Part shown: piece by piece, positions 11,370-21,480 of the stretch | How positions within the stretch are numbered: the first letter of the stretch is position 1 | Layout of the letters: each line of letters starts with the position of its first letter | Assembly: GCA_029962745.1 (NCBI GenBank) | Contig: CM057167.1 | Span: 15,392,606 to 15,456,605, forward strand | Origin: Echinometra lucunter | Lineage: Eukaryota; Echinodermata; Echinoidea; Camarodonta; Echinometridae | DNA: 64,000 nucleotides | Reading direction: 5' to 3' | The notes under the pieces: model-generated | Told to the model about the DNA's origin: nothing | Seen by the model: the letters and a program-made list of their open reading frames with translations, nothing else | Database searches by the model: none | Position numbers and translations under genes: made by a program

Positions 11370-12260
11370 TTAGGCTTCTTGACTCTTGATCCAAGTAGAT
11401 GTAGAACCCTTTTCTCTCGTTTCAAGGATGATTTTTGTTCCTATGAGGCGAATTCGTGTCGATCTGTTGCTCTCTTTTCGAAGTTTATAGGCAGCCATTT
11501 CTAGCTCGAATCTTTTCCGTTTAAGCTCGGCGGGCAAATCTGTGACGAAGCGAAATGAGACGGGTTGCTGTCGCGGGATGTTCTGGCTGGATTGGGCGGT
11601 CCTGTCAGCTCGGAATCTGGCTTGCTGCTGAGCTCGAAATTGGTTGAGCACCATATCTCTATCAAACATCGAAACAAATCGGATAATCAGAGGATCGGGG
11701 CTACTTCTGTCACCTTGAGCTCGGCGGCGTGGAAGACGATGAGCATTCACCAGCATAATGGAGTTAGCTGTTTCCTCTGGGATTCCGATATCTCTGAAAC
11801 AAAGTTTCACCTTCTCCTTTGGATTTTCTCCCTTTTCTTCTTTCACACCGTAAAGCAGCAAATTTTGCTTTCGATCATGGATTTCCATTGCTAATAACAT
11901 GTTCTCCGTGTCGTCTCTTACACTCTTTATGGCACTCTTAATTTCCGGTACAGTTTGCTTTTCTATCGAATCCACCCTACTAGCAGTGAAATTCGCCGAC
12001 ACTTTCAAGTCATTGATGGTGGCATTTATGGTGCCTATTTCCTTTTGTATGGAAGACATATGTGCACTAATTGAGTCCAGTCTGTCGACTAACATGTCCG
12101 ACAGCTCCTTTATGTCATTACGTGTAACAGTATCGGCAGTACTTACAGCATTGTCCGATGCCTCCATATTTGGTGATGTCTTATCTCCTTTATCTGGTTT
12201 TCCTCTCAATAAATATGGCTCTCTTTCTGTCGATTTCCCTTTACTTGTTGGTTTCATCAT
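11370..12260 (-). CDS. LINE ORF1: L1-like RNA-binding protein (coiled coil, RRM, C-terminal domain)
   Basis: The 296-codon frame is intact. Residues 45-125 are heptad-rich and predicted coiled coil (DMLVDRLDSISAHMSSIQK). Residues 130-210 look like the RRM-like fold of L1 ORF1 proteins, beginning KQNLLLYGV and including ANSIMLVNAHRL and PLIIRFVSMFDRD. Residues 235-285 match the C-terminal domain style (VSFRFVTDLPAELKRKR then AAYKLRKE and TKIILETREKG). Known role of the family: a trimeric chaperone that coats LINE RNA in the cytoplasmic particle. It is the 5' ORF of the element, 114 bp from its 5' end. The Met-Met start is the only in-frame choice giving the full coiled coil. Its pairing with a CR1/L2-like ORF2 is notable but known in some invertebrate LINEs. 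Confidence 0.85.
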   Translation of the reverse strand: MMKPTSKGKSTEREPYLLRGKPDKGDKTSPNMEASDNAVSTADTVTRNDIKELSDMLVDRLDSISAHMSSIQKEIGTINATINDLKVSANFTASRVDSIEKQTVPEIKSAIKSVRDDTENMLLAMEIHDRKQNLLLYGVKEEKGENPKEKVKLCFRDIGIPEETANSIMLVNAHRLPRRRAQGDRSSPDPLIIRFVSMFDRDMVLNQFRAQQQARFRADRTAQSSQNIPRQQPVSFRFVTDLPAELKRKRFELEMAAYKLRKESNRSTRIRLIGTKIILETREKGSTSTWIKSQEA

Positions 12261-12374
12261 ACATATGTGATGTACAAGTTCGTATGGTCCGTGATATTGA
12301 AGGATTTTGAATACCTTTTTCGACGAGCCACTACATGCCTCTTATGCTCCAAAGCGCCCTCAACGAAAAAAAAC

Positions 12375-12380
12375 GAATAT
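12375..12380. repeat. Target-site duplication GAATAT (right copy)
   Basis: Second copy of the 6-bp direct repeat flanking the LINE. Sequence resumes collinear with copy B directly afterwards (AGGTGTATGTTTGCCC here and from 39288). Confidence 0.85.
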
Positions 12381-12750
12381 AGGTGTATGTTTGCCCAATT
12401 TTGTAATTTGACGGGGCGATTTTTTTTTTAAAGTGGTAACATTAATTACACAAGGTAAGTAAAGCCAGAAGTTTCTTCATAGGCATGATAGGATTATGTA
12501 TTAAACACGACCACATGTGAGTTCGTGGAACGGTGTGGAGTAGCCACTCAAACACTGCGAAGAGTGATCACTGCATAGCGAGGGTTACCCAGGCCAAGCT
12601 GGTCAACATAGGATGGAATTCAAATGTCATGAGTCGATTATCTGCGAGTTATTCCCCCTCATGAAAGAATGACAGTTTCGAAAGCTTGTCTGAATCACAT
12701 ACTTCTGCCGTGCAACAGGTGAATTGCGCTTTAGAAGAACGTATTACTAT

Positions 12751-13059
12751 CCCGGGATTCCGGGAGGGGGGGGGGGGGGGTACTCGAATTTGGTTCCGAG
12801 GGGGGTATGCCGCTGAAGCCTCCATACCCGTACCCATCTTCAAGGGTCATATTGGTAGAAAAGGATGCCCATTTTTAGGGATTTTGCATCTCTGGTGTGT
12901 ACTCTAAACAATGAAGTTGCCGATGTTTCAAAAAGTGAAAGGCATGTTTCGGAATTTTCCATACTCCGTGTTTCGGGATTTCTTCCATAAAAGCTACCCA
13001 TCTCAGCGACACACCCCCGTATACCATTATCAGGCGAGTACCCCCCCCCCCCTCCCGGA
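12751..13059. mobile_element. 309-bp element with poly-G terminal inverted repeats and 8-bp target duplication, copy A
   Basis: The left end reads CCCGGGATTCCGGGA, then a G-run, then TACTCG. The right end is the inverse: CGAGTAC, a C-run, then TCCCGGA. ATTACTAT flanks both sides (12743-12750 and 13060-13067). Eight-base target duplications are typical of hAT-type elements; assignment to hAT is inference. No transposase is encoded. The interior holds phrases such as CCCGTACCCATCTTCAAGGG and GGTAGAAAAGGATGCCC. The allelic copy is 39661-39988, so the insertion predates the haplotype split. Confidence 0.8.
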
Positions 13060-14175
13060 ATTACTATTCACATGTGCTATCATGTTCAGGATATTATTTC
13101 TTGTTTGCCTAGCTGAGTCATTCCCGTCCGCCTCATGCATACACGAATATAAAATTTATATGCTCATTCTCTCCGAGTAGCATTTATAATCTAATGCTAA
13201 GCATCTATAAAAGCGGCAGAAGGGCATCTTGGAAATTATCTCTCGGGGACAAATTGGTGGCTTCCCAGAATATGCATGGAAATTCAAGAGTAAAAAAAGG
13301 CGGGAAGGAAGGAGTGACAAAAGTGAATAAACAGTTAAAGGAAGGGAAGGTTAGATTCTGATTGATGTTGAGTTTTCATCCGTTGTTGCAGTAAAATTTA
13401 TCGTATGTAGACGTCTTTTTGCCATCTCGATTTGAAATGAATTTCAAATTCTAAGCCAAACGGCACATTCTGTTCAGGTCGGAAAGCAAAATTAACGCCA
13501 AGCATCTATGAGTGCGCTTCAAGCTAGCAGACAGTCACCTTAGATATATGTCAAGGTCAACCGGGGGCTTCTGGGAATATAAGGAGGGAAAAATCAGAGA
13601 GGAAAAGGCGGGAAGGAAGGCATGGAAGGAGTAATTACAAGTGAAAAAGGAAGGGAAGGTTGTGATTGATGTTGAGTTTACATCCCTATTTGCAGTAAAA
13701 TTGATTGTGCGTAGACCCGATATACGTATTTTTGTCATCTCTATTTGCACATGAATTTCAAATTCTAAGCCAAACGGCATGCACATTCTGTGCATGTTGG
13801 AAAGCAAATGCTTAGCATCTACGAAAGCGCTTCTAGCTGGCAGACGGTCACCTTGGAATTTCAAGGGCAGCTGGGGGCTTCTGGAAGGGAAAATCAGAGA
13901 TGAAAAAAGGCGGGAAGAAAGGTGAAAATTAAAGAGAGAAGAAGTGGTAGGAAGGTTGGTGATTGATGTTGATAGGGAAATGGGAGTGAAATGAACCGTT
14001 TCTTATGGGACACTGTCGGAAATTACCTATCAACATGATCACCAAGAGATGATTAATGGGACCTCTTGCTTTAAATATACACACACACTGACTAGACAAT
14101 GATGAGAAGCCATCAGCGGGACAACATACACAAAACAGAGGAAGGGGAAGACGGATAGAAAAAGAGAAGAGAGAG

Positions 14176-14675
14176 NNNNNNNNNNNNNNNNNNNNNNNNN
14201 NNNNNNNNNNNNNNNNNNNNNNNNNNNNNNNNNNNNNNNNNNNNNNNNNNNNNNNNNNNNNNNNNNNNNNNNNNNNNNNNNNNNNNNNNNNNNNNNNNNN
14301 NNNNNNNNNNNNNNNNNNNNNNNNNNNNNNNNNNNNNNNNNNNNNNNNNNNNNNNNNNNNNNNNNNNNNNNNNNNNNNNNNNNNNNNNNNNNNNNNNNNN
14401 NNNNNNNNNNNNNNNNNNNNNNNNNNNNNNNNNNNNNNNNNNNNNNNNNNNNNNNNNNNNNNNNNNNNNNNNNNNNNNNNNNNNNNNNNNNNNNNNNNNN
14501 NNNNNNNNNNNNNNNNNNNNNNNNNNNNNNNNNNNNNNNNNNNNNNNNNNNNNNNNNNNNNNNNNNNNNNNNNNNNNNNNNNNNNNNNNNNNNNNNNNNN
14601 NNNNNNNNNNNNNNNNNNNNNNNNNNNNNNNNNNNNNNNNNNNNNNNNNNNNNNNNNNNNNNNNNNNNNNNNNNN
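14176..14675. other. Assembly gap, 500 N
   Basis: Exactly 500 N. The same length occurs at the second gap, so this is a placeholder for unknown distance. Left edge is a GA tract; right edge is CACACGTTACATGCG, which belongs to the other end of the locus. Confidence 0.99.
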
Positions 14676-15574
14676 CACACGTTACATGCGAGTCAATCGA
14701 TTTTAAGGGTGTTGAATATGTCATTTTAAATAGCGTTGTTCGTTGATTTCCATTAATTGCAGTGTACGATTATTTCAAGTGTTTATCTGTTTTAATGGTT
14801 GGACACAGTCTCGTTCGAAAGTTAATTTCCAGCTAATGATTCTTACATTCGATGTTAATTTTGCTTTTATAACAGAAATGATTTTATTTTTCAAGCATCT
14901 ACTTCTTCTTCTGAATGTTAACACCTGAATCCCCATATCTATTTCTTTATGTGAAATCAAAAAAATTTTCAGTTTTTTAAAATCTTTTCATATCCTACTG
15001 TTAATTCTCTCCCAAAGGTTTCTCCTACTTTCAAAGCCCTTATCTTTACAACTAATTTTTACAGTCTACATTTTTTCTTTAAGCTTAATCCTGCTCCTCT
15101 TGAACTTGATAAGAAATAATTCTTTCTTATTCGATTTCAGTTCAGCTTCTGGCGTTTCTAAGGGTCTTCATTGTTATGTAATTTGCGTCAGATGTGTACG
15201 TTACATCAGTTACTGTTCACTCTTTTTGAACTGATCTTCTTCTTATCTTAATCTTTTTCTCAGACTAATTACCCTCTATCATCTCGAAGGTTGGCTTTTT
15301 TTCATCAATAATAGATTTTTTCACCTGTGCGACCAGTGCAAAACGATAAGCATCCTGCAGTTATGACAAATGATGTTTAGTGCTAAGGGAGTAGACGAGG
15401 TGGAGTATTGTAAACATCAGGTTTCACACCTACCATGCCTACGATCAATCGTAATCAGGCAGAGCTAATCTTTTACCTCATACATTGGTATCGGGCTATG
15501 ACGGGGGAAGGTCAAGAATCCATCTGGATTAAACCCTGAGAGATTAAACGACTCTACCTGGGTTTTCTTAATCT

Positions 15575-15730
15575 GGGCCCCGTTTCATAATGTATTTTTT
15601 TTTTATCGATAACAAGTTGCAATAACTGTTATAAGTTACTGAAATCCTTGCATCTGATTGGCTGAGAGCAAGTCTGTCATAGAAATGTGACAGTTGTTTA
15701 CTGATAACAAGTTTTATGAAACGGGGCCCT
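15575..15730. mobile_element. MITE with GGGCCCCGTTTCATAA ends, copy A
   Basis: Perfect inverted ends GGGCCCCGTTTCATAA and TTATGAAACGGGGCCC differ only in the spacer next to them. The interior contains ATCGATAACAAGTTG and TTACTGATAACAAGTT as an inner inverted pair and the core CATCTGATTGGCTGAGAGC. The allelic copy is 35141-35285. Related ends and core occur at 456-595 and 40598-40759. Confidence 0.8.
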
Positions 15731-15864
15731 GGGGTTGTATAATAAAAATAGTTACATTTATTCAGCACTTAATACTATGCTTCTAATTTTTTTTGAAAAG
15801 TAATTTTTAGTACCCCGCCCCGGTGATTGTATTCAATCACCGTTCCACACATAAAGTGCACCTT

Positions 15865-16100
15865 ATTGGGGAGCGTTCCGGCCAGGCGCCATTTTACAGG
15901 CGCTCACATGCCAATCTTACCAGATTAACGTTCGTATCCCTCTGGGTACCGATTTAACACCTGGATAGAGAATGTCAATCGGGGCTTAGTTTCTTGCCAA
16001 AATGCTTTAGCCATGTTAGCGCCGCACTGAGATTCGAACCCTAAACCCTCCGATTGAGAGTCAAGTGAATGAACCACTACACCACGACACCTCCGAATGT
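15865..16100 (-). mobile_element. tRNA-derived SINE, present only in copy A
   Basis: On the minus strand the head (16096 to 16020) reads GGAGGTGTCGTGGTGTAGTG with a box-A-like block, and ends with GGTTCGAATC, a box-B-like block. A body follows with CCAGGTGTTAAATCGGTACC. Acceptor-stem pairing is absent, so this is not a working tRNA. Copy B passes from CACATAAAGTGCACC directly to the neighbouring MITE (near 35028-35050), so about 430 bp here (15868-16301) is allele-specific. Confidence 0.65.
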
Positions 16101-16301
16101 CTAAATATGAATTCCCTTTTATCACACACACATGACATGTACGAAAGTATGTATTTAAGTTGAAAAGCCAACCGTTGAAAAGGTAGAGGTTATTTTTAAT
16201 CTGAAAAAGGGATTACGGGGAGAAGCATAACATTTAACGCCGTCATAGAGCTTTGTGCAAGTCATCCCTGGGCAGCATGCGGGCAGCAAGAAAGCTGTCC
16301 T

Positions 16302-16591
16302 GGGGGTGTTTCACACAGCTGTTCGTAAACTTACGCATGACTTTACGAACGACTTGAATATGAAGTGCCAAATGGGATGCCCAAAGTTTTTCCAAAGTTT
16401 TTACAAAGTGTGACTGCATTTCCAATAAACCTCAAATAGATTGTGGCAAAAAATATACTTCACAATAAAAATGTTTGTAAAGAAAAGTAGTGTTAATCTA
16501 TGTTTACATATTTCACTTTTAGCTGATGCGATTTATAATGATTGGAAATTCCATTTGGCTTGCTTTACGAAAAGCTTTATGAAACACCCCC
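16302..16591. mobile_element. 290-bp MITE with GGGGGTGTTTCA ends, copy A (short form)
   Basis: Ends are GGGGGTGTTTCACA and TTATGAAACACCCCC. Sub-terminal blocks are inverted as well: CGACTTGAATATGAAGTGCC near the left and GGAAATTCCATTTGGCTTG near the right. The copy B allele (34066-35028) is about three times longer through internal repetition. Confidence 0.7.
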
Positions 16592-18375
16592 TAACATGCA
16601 TGAGGTAATATAGTTTTTTAAAAAAACAACGGTGCCAGTGAGAGAATGGGTGCCGAGTTACCGGAAGATGACACACGATATGGGAGTGAATTCAGCATTC
16701 ATTTTGATCACCACACGTTAGCCATTTGTCTGTTTATGGATAAAGTTTCCTGAGGGATATTTGGGACAACTCGGATTTTCTCTTTAAAGCTCCCCTTAAG
16801 GTTAAATTACTCGCAAATCCTACTTTCTAAATCACCTGTCTTAAGCGGACGAGATTCTCTCGACTCTACTTCTTTCGCTCTCCATTTCAAAAGTTCACGT
16901 TCTTTAAAACCTCAATCAGCCGACAAAGTCCCATTAACACCGTTCATGCCCTAATTCATCGCTGCCGCACCAAAAATCTTATTCAACACTTCTCACTTTT
17001 CCGGCGCTTTTGCCTTCAGGCGTGTTCTTAAACCACCTTGATACGAATCCCATTTCTTAAATAGCCAATAGCGAATAGGTGGGGGAGGGTGAGATTAACC
17101 AAGGAGTGGGCAAGTGCCCTCCCCCCGATATGAATTTCTTTAAAATGTGATCATTCCCCTCCCATCAAAAAGGATACCCCGACGACTAATTCAGATTACA
17201 AAGTGTAGTACTCCTGAAAACGTGCATAAATTTCCCCTTATTTTTGCTTGTTAAAATAAAACTTTAGTAAACAGGTAATGAAAAAAATCGAAATCCCTCT
17301 TAGGGGATGACAGAGAATTTTTCAGACTGGTGTCCCCCCCCCCCTTCCTTTCACCAGCAAATCCTGGAGCTGCAATTGAAAGTATGGAGAAAATATCCAC
17401 GGCAATACATTCCAGGGGTATGTTCTGTAAACAACATCGGAATTCTTGGAAAACAGAATTCACCGCTTTGGAATTTTAGTCGGCCAAATTCGCTTTGATC
17501 ACGATGATCATTCATGCTTAGAAATTCCAACTGAACATGGTTAAGCTTTACGTCAGTAAAACAAATACAGTAATCCAAAGTAGAACTCACATAATCTTGT
17601 AGACACGCAACCATTCCCAGATTAATCTGTCGCTCCTGGTCAAGGAATCAGTACACGATTAGACTCTGTAAATGAAGAACAATATCAAAAAAGTGTCTTT
17701 AGACATTTTGATATCTGTCATCAATTTTGATTTCCAGTTTTAAGTAATTAATCGATTGATTGATGAATTTTTTGATGGACCGATCGATCAATTTAAAGAT
17801 TTATTGATTGGATGATTGAATATTAATTCATTGATCGTTTCATTCCTTCATTAATACATTTTTCTCTCTCTCACGTCAGCACGTCGTGGAAGACCTCGAA
17901 GCGTGAACATATTATAAAAAGATTCTGAACGCGTTTGGAACAAAATAGTGAACAAATAAGAAATAATTAAGAACAATTTAGTAGAAAGGGAAGCATGAAA
18001 TCGGAATGCTTTCAACTCTTCAAGGAATCCAGTTCTTGTGGGGGAAATGTTATATTATACGAACGAGTAACAAGATACACACATCACTGTAATTTCATCA
18101 ATCGATGTGAAATTTGATTTTGTTTCCTCATTGAATCTGAAATTCGTATAAAATGTGGTTTAATGATATATTCAAAACACGCTCGAACAGAACATACATA
18201 TACACAGCGGCCCAGAAAGAATTCTACACTTGAGATGGAAGCGACATCACCGACATCTTTGACGAAAAATCATTAATGTTTGTTTAATTTGATAGATAGA
18301 TCTTGGTCTCATTTTACTCAGAAAAAAACAAAATTTCCACCCCATTAAACACCCCCCAAAAGCAAGATAGTAATA
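16592..18375. other. AT-rich DNA without recognisable genes
   Basis: Present in both haplotypes (copy B about 32290-34065). It contains a C-run at 17333-17345 and a cluster of GATTGATTGATGAATT-like phrases at 17745-17850. No ORF has a recognisable domain; those present are short and are disrupted between the alleles. Confidence 0.6.
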
Positions 18376-18424
18376 ATAATAATAATGATAATGATGATAA
18401 TGATGATGATGATGATGATACTTT
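18376..18424. repeat. (AAT/GAT)n trinucleotide microsatellite
   Basis: TAATAATAATAATAATGATA followed by GATGATGATGAT. The allelic copy at about 32235-32285 has a different repeat number, giving apparent poly-Asn/Asp or poly-His ORFs that are not genes. Confidence 0.95.
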
Positions 18425-18879
18425 GCCAATGATGTCGGAATTGCAGATCTTAGGTATTGCATTATTGGTGAGTCACCCTGTACAGTTTGAAAATCTCAAT
18501 CAGAATACTGCCTTTACATGCTGAAACTGTTAGCAACACAGCATCGACTGGAACTCGTTAATGTGGGACAAGGGTGATTAAATATACGAAATTCTTTATA
18601 ACAGGTACAAGCTTGCTTGTAATTACTTTAATACGACTAAAATAATATATTTTAAATGCAAAACTTTAGTTCTGAATAATGCAAATTAATTTTGACAGGA
18701 ATAGAACTCGCTTAAATAATTACTGATGATCAGTGAAATTTCATCTAGTGTCATTACTAAAATAACATTAAAATATGACCATAGCCATCAGTTACATACA
18801 GAATCGGGGGTAGAGGGACACGGACAGCACGATCTTTTTTAAAGAAACAAACATGTACACGTTGGAAATAGTAGGATAA

Positions 18880-19013
18880 TTCATTTGATGTACGATAAAA
18901 GAGCAATGTAAATAAAATGCCTTGCGCGAGGACATAAGCGCCGCGCCGGGGATCGAACCAACGATCTTCGCGTTTTCAGTCAAGTGTTTAACCACTCGAA
19001 TACGACACCACGA
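18880..19013 (-). mobile_element. tRNA-derived SINE, family 1, copy A
   Basis: On the minus strand: GTGGTGTCGTATTCGAGTGG (box A region), ACGCGAAGATCGTTGGTTCG running into ATCCCCGG (box B region), then body ATGTCCTCGCGCAAGGCATT and ATTTACATTGCTCTTTTATC. The allelic copy is 31670-31800 on the plus strand. A further related copy is at 35361-35602. Confidence 0.7.
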
Positions 19014-19164
19014 ATGAATGCCCCTCGGCCACATCCCCTTCCACACGCACACACCCATACCCTCAGGGGGTAAACGGGAAATATGATGTCGGGGGGGGGG
19101 CACGAGACAAGAAACATATCTCCTCCTAATCTCCAAATTTTATTGTCCAAAAGGAAATTCTTTT

Positions 19165-19336
19165 TGCCCACTGAGCAGCGCCAGATCGACGTTGCTCTAT
19201 CCCTTTCAATTCTTGAACGCCAAAGAAGGTAGCAGCAACTCCCATCTTTTAACGTCTTTTGGTATGACGCGGGCGGAGTTTGAACCCACAACCTCCCGAT
19301 TGTGAGGCGGACGCTCTACCTACTGAGCCAACCATA
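19165..19336 (-). mobile_element. tRNA-derived SINE, family 2 (tRNA-Val-like head), copy A
   Basis: The minus-strand head is TTGGCTCAGTAGGTAGAGCG, CGCCTCACAATCGGGAGG and GGGTTCAAACTCC. This follows a tRNA D-arm, an anticodon arm with CAC in the loop, and a T-arm, but the acceptor stem does not pair. The body has ATACCAAAAGACGTTAAAAG and TTGGCGTTCAAGAATTG. The allelic copy is 31322-31515. Confidence 0.7.
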
Positions 19337-19399
19337 TGCATGTGTACTTGGATTGTACTCTCATAACGAAAGGTTAATAATATAATTATTGCATGTAGG

Positions 19400-20629
19400 T
19401 GCAAAAAAAAAACAACAAACAAAACAATGCAAGAAAGGAAGCTGACGCTGAAGTGTTTTTATGCTGGGGTTTGGGATTGCCATATTTTCAAGCAAATTGC
19501 TTACTATGGCAGTCCTTCTTCCGCACATGATTTTATGTTTAATGAATTACAATAGTTTGAAAATTTATCATTTCTTGTTTTGTTTTGTTTTTTGTTGAAA
19601 AATGATTGTTACAAAATACTTGCTCATTTACGATTCATTGCCAAAAGTACTTTTGTACTTTATTTTATATATGTTACCGACAAATGTTGTACTTATATGA
19701 ATGCAGGCGAAAATAAATCAAATCAAATGTTTCATCGAATGATGTGACATCGATAGCATTCGCCAAGTTTAACTTGTATGCATCCATACATAGGTACGCC
19801 CACGACAGATTTGAACAAGCAAGGAATTACTTCTTTTATTTCTAAAGACACCCGCCCAATATCACACACAAGATCTACTCCAGAAGCCTAAAAAGGTGAA
19901 TAACAAATATAAAGATAGCGGACGCTCACACCGAAATATCATTATATGCCTCCAGTATGTATGCATATGGATTTAATGTGATATTCACTCTAAACATGCT
20001 AAAGCGCCTCTTCAGGATAAATTTCTCAGCGGCGAGCTAAAAATGTATTATATTAACGGGGAAATAGTGCGAGGTGCCCCAGGGAAGAGTCTATTTTACT
20101 TAGCGTTATCCTTTCCTCTCGTTTTTTGGCCAATCGTTTTTAATGGAGGGTAGAGAAGAAGGAGACGGCTTATTCATAATCTAAGAAGATGGGATTGGAC
20201 AGGGAGGTACTCCATAAAAGAGTGGAGTGGGGATAAGGGACTTAAAATGATGAGGATTGATCAGGAAGGGAGGGGTATAAGAATCACAAAAGTGGCGGGG
20301 GATCCATTCAGTAACAGGGGAATGAACTCCTTTTTTTTTTTTTTTTTTTTTTTGGTTGTTAGAGATGATATATCTTGTAGATAAGACCATTTCTATGAAG
20401 AATCTCACGACCTTTTGATTTGCTGCTCTTTTCCTTATCTTGATTTCTTTGTCTGTTTGGGGTTTTATTTTTGTTTTTTTGCATTTTTTTTCTTGCTCAT
20501 CAGACTTTTCAAAATAGAACCCCTCCCTTTTTAGATTTCAGATCCGCCCTTTAACGTGATTACCTACAGGACGGGGGATACTTCATGGAATAGAGTGTTG
20601 GATGGGATCCAGTGTGCAGATTATTACAC
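19400..20629. other. AT-rich DNA without recognisable genes
   Basis: Shared with copy B (about 30060-31320). Contains the poly-T at 20331-20353 (poly-A in copy B near 30311-30336). Nothing coding was supported. Confidence 0.6.
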
Positions 20630-21306
20630 CAAGAATAAGATGAGAAATATTATAAGGAGGGAAGGCTTATATTCAATATTCAAGTTCACATATTCAAGTT
20701 TATTTTCCACATCTGATTAAAAACACAAGTACAATTTATATGCATGTATACAATAATAAACATTAATTAAAATGATACATCTTCGATTTGAAATCATAAT
20801 GTGGCAGTGGGAAAAGACAAAGGCCAATGGCCTATCAAGGTTATTCCCAAAGATAATAAGATTTAAATAAATATTTTTCTAAAATATACTAAAAACAAGA
20901 AAGAAATACAAGATTAAAATGACACAAAACACCGACACATAGAATTAAACCAGACAAATCCATTACAAAAACAGAGAAAGGGCATTTATGTAAGATTTAT
21001 CCTAGTTATACATAACCATTGACGAGATATTTCTTAAACTTTCTTTTGAACATTGACAATGTTGGGCATATTTGAAGTTCTTGAGGCAATTTGGTTCCAT
21101 AATTTTGGCCCGGCATAAATAATTGTTGTTCTTGAGAAATCATAATTTAACATTGGTAGGTGGAAAAAAAAGCAAATCAAATAAGTCATTACATATCCCT
21201 ATATAACCCATTCGTGCCAGAATTCCACATTGCATGATTTGACCCAATAAATTTTGATGTAGAACCTTTCAAAACCTACTAAATACACGAGCAAAAAGAG
21301 CAAAAT
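20630..21306 (-). mobile_element. 5'-truncated LINE, 3' end only, present only in copy A
   Basis: Copy B joins ATTATTACACCA directly to TTATTCTGCACTCACTC, so about 677 bp is inserted here. On the minus strand 21150-21000 encodes, across two frames, TIIYAGPKLWNQ and then LPQELQICPTLSMFKRKFKK, the style of the extreme C-terminus of CR1/L2-like ORF2; this parallels TGPKYWNEIHPSL in the LINE at 3112-12374. The tail contains AACTTGAATAT repeated, consistent with a short terminal repeat instead of poly-A. Extreme 5' truncation is usual for LINE insertions. Confidence 0.75.
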
Positions 21307-21428
21307 ATTCTGCACTCACTCTGCCCGTTTTGGTTGCGTCGGTATTTACTGTTTGATGCTGACATTTTTTGAAGAATATAAGAACTAAAATCCTTAAATT
21401 GGCAACGCGATGGAAAGTTCAAACCTTG

Positions 21429-21480
21429 GTTCAAACCATAGAGTTACATACGGAGTGCGTATATAACTCTATGGTTCAAA
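21429..21480. repeat. Strong 52-bp palindrome
   Basis: TTCAAACCATAGAGTTACAT and its inverse ATATAACTCTATGGTTCAAA surround a short GC-richer centre (ACGGAGTGCGT). The allele at 29870-29921 keeps the hairpin despite changes on the arms. It sits in DNA that has further inverted phrases (AAATTGGCAACG to either side), so it may be the core of a foldback element about 250 bp long. Confidence 0.7.

Larger units (their letters stand above)
3112..12374 (-). mobile_element. 9.26-kb non-LTR retrotransposon (LINE), allele-specific insertion
   Basis: On the minus strand the order is 5' leader (12261-12374), ORF1 (11370-12260), a 4.66-kb spacer with a tandem array (6711-11369), an endonuclease/reverse-transcriptase ORF2 (3365-6710, frameshifted), an AT-rich 3' UTR with an AATAAA signal near 3128-3135, and a terminal tandem repeat ACGCCTGA x2. 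GAATAT flanks both sides. Copy B has the uninterrupted empty site, so the whole unit arrived after the two haplotypes split, or segregates in the population. A CR1/L2-like affiliation is suggested by the ORF2 motifs and the 8-bp terminal repeat; the exact clade needs a phylogeny. The long spacer is atypical of the group and could be a nested insertion, but both ORFs lie in correct order and orientation within one target duplication. Confidence 0.85.
1..14175. repeat. Block Y, copy A (allelic copy of 36368-41281)
   Basis: This whole stretch aligns in direct orientation to 36368-41281, base by base with scattered SNPs and small indels, except where copy A carries extra mobile DNA (456-595 and 3112-12374) and copy B carries a MITE (40598-40759). 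It ends in a GA tract directly at the first N gap; the matching GA tract in copy B continues past 41281. I read it as one haplotype of the locus (inference). No host gene is visible in it; coding potential is confined to the inserted LINE. Confidence 0.9.

Noticed and set aside
13929..14724. ORFs of 200-250 codons crossing the first N gap
   Set aside because: Most of their length is N; only short flanks are real sequence.
18247..18524. Poly-His and poly-Asn/Asp ORFs
   Set aside because: Both come from the trinucleotide microsatellite at 18376-18424, and frames differ between alleles.
19268..19334. Possible tRNA-Val gene
   Set aside because: D, anticodon and T arms are tRNA-like but the acceptor stem does not pair and a SINE body follows; the allele at 31325-31393 shows the same.
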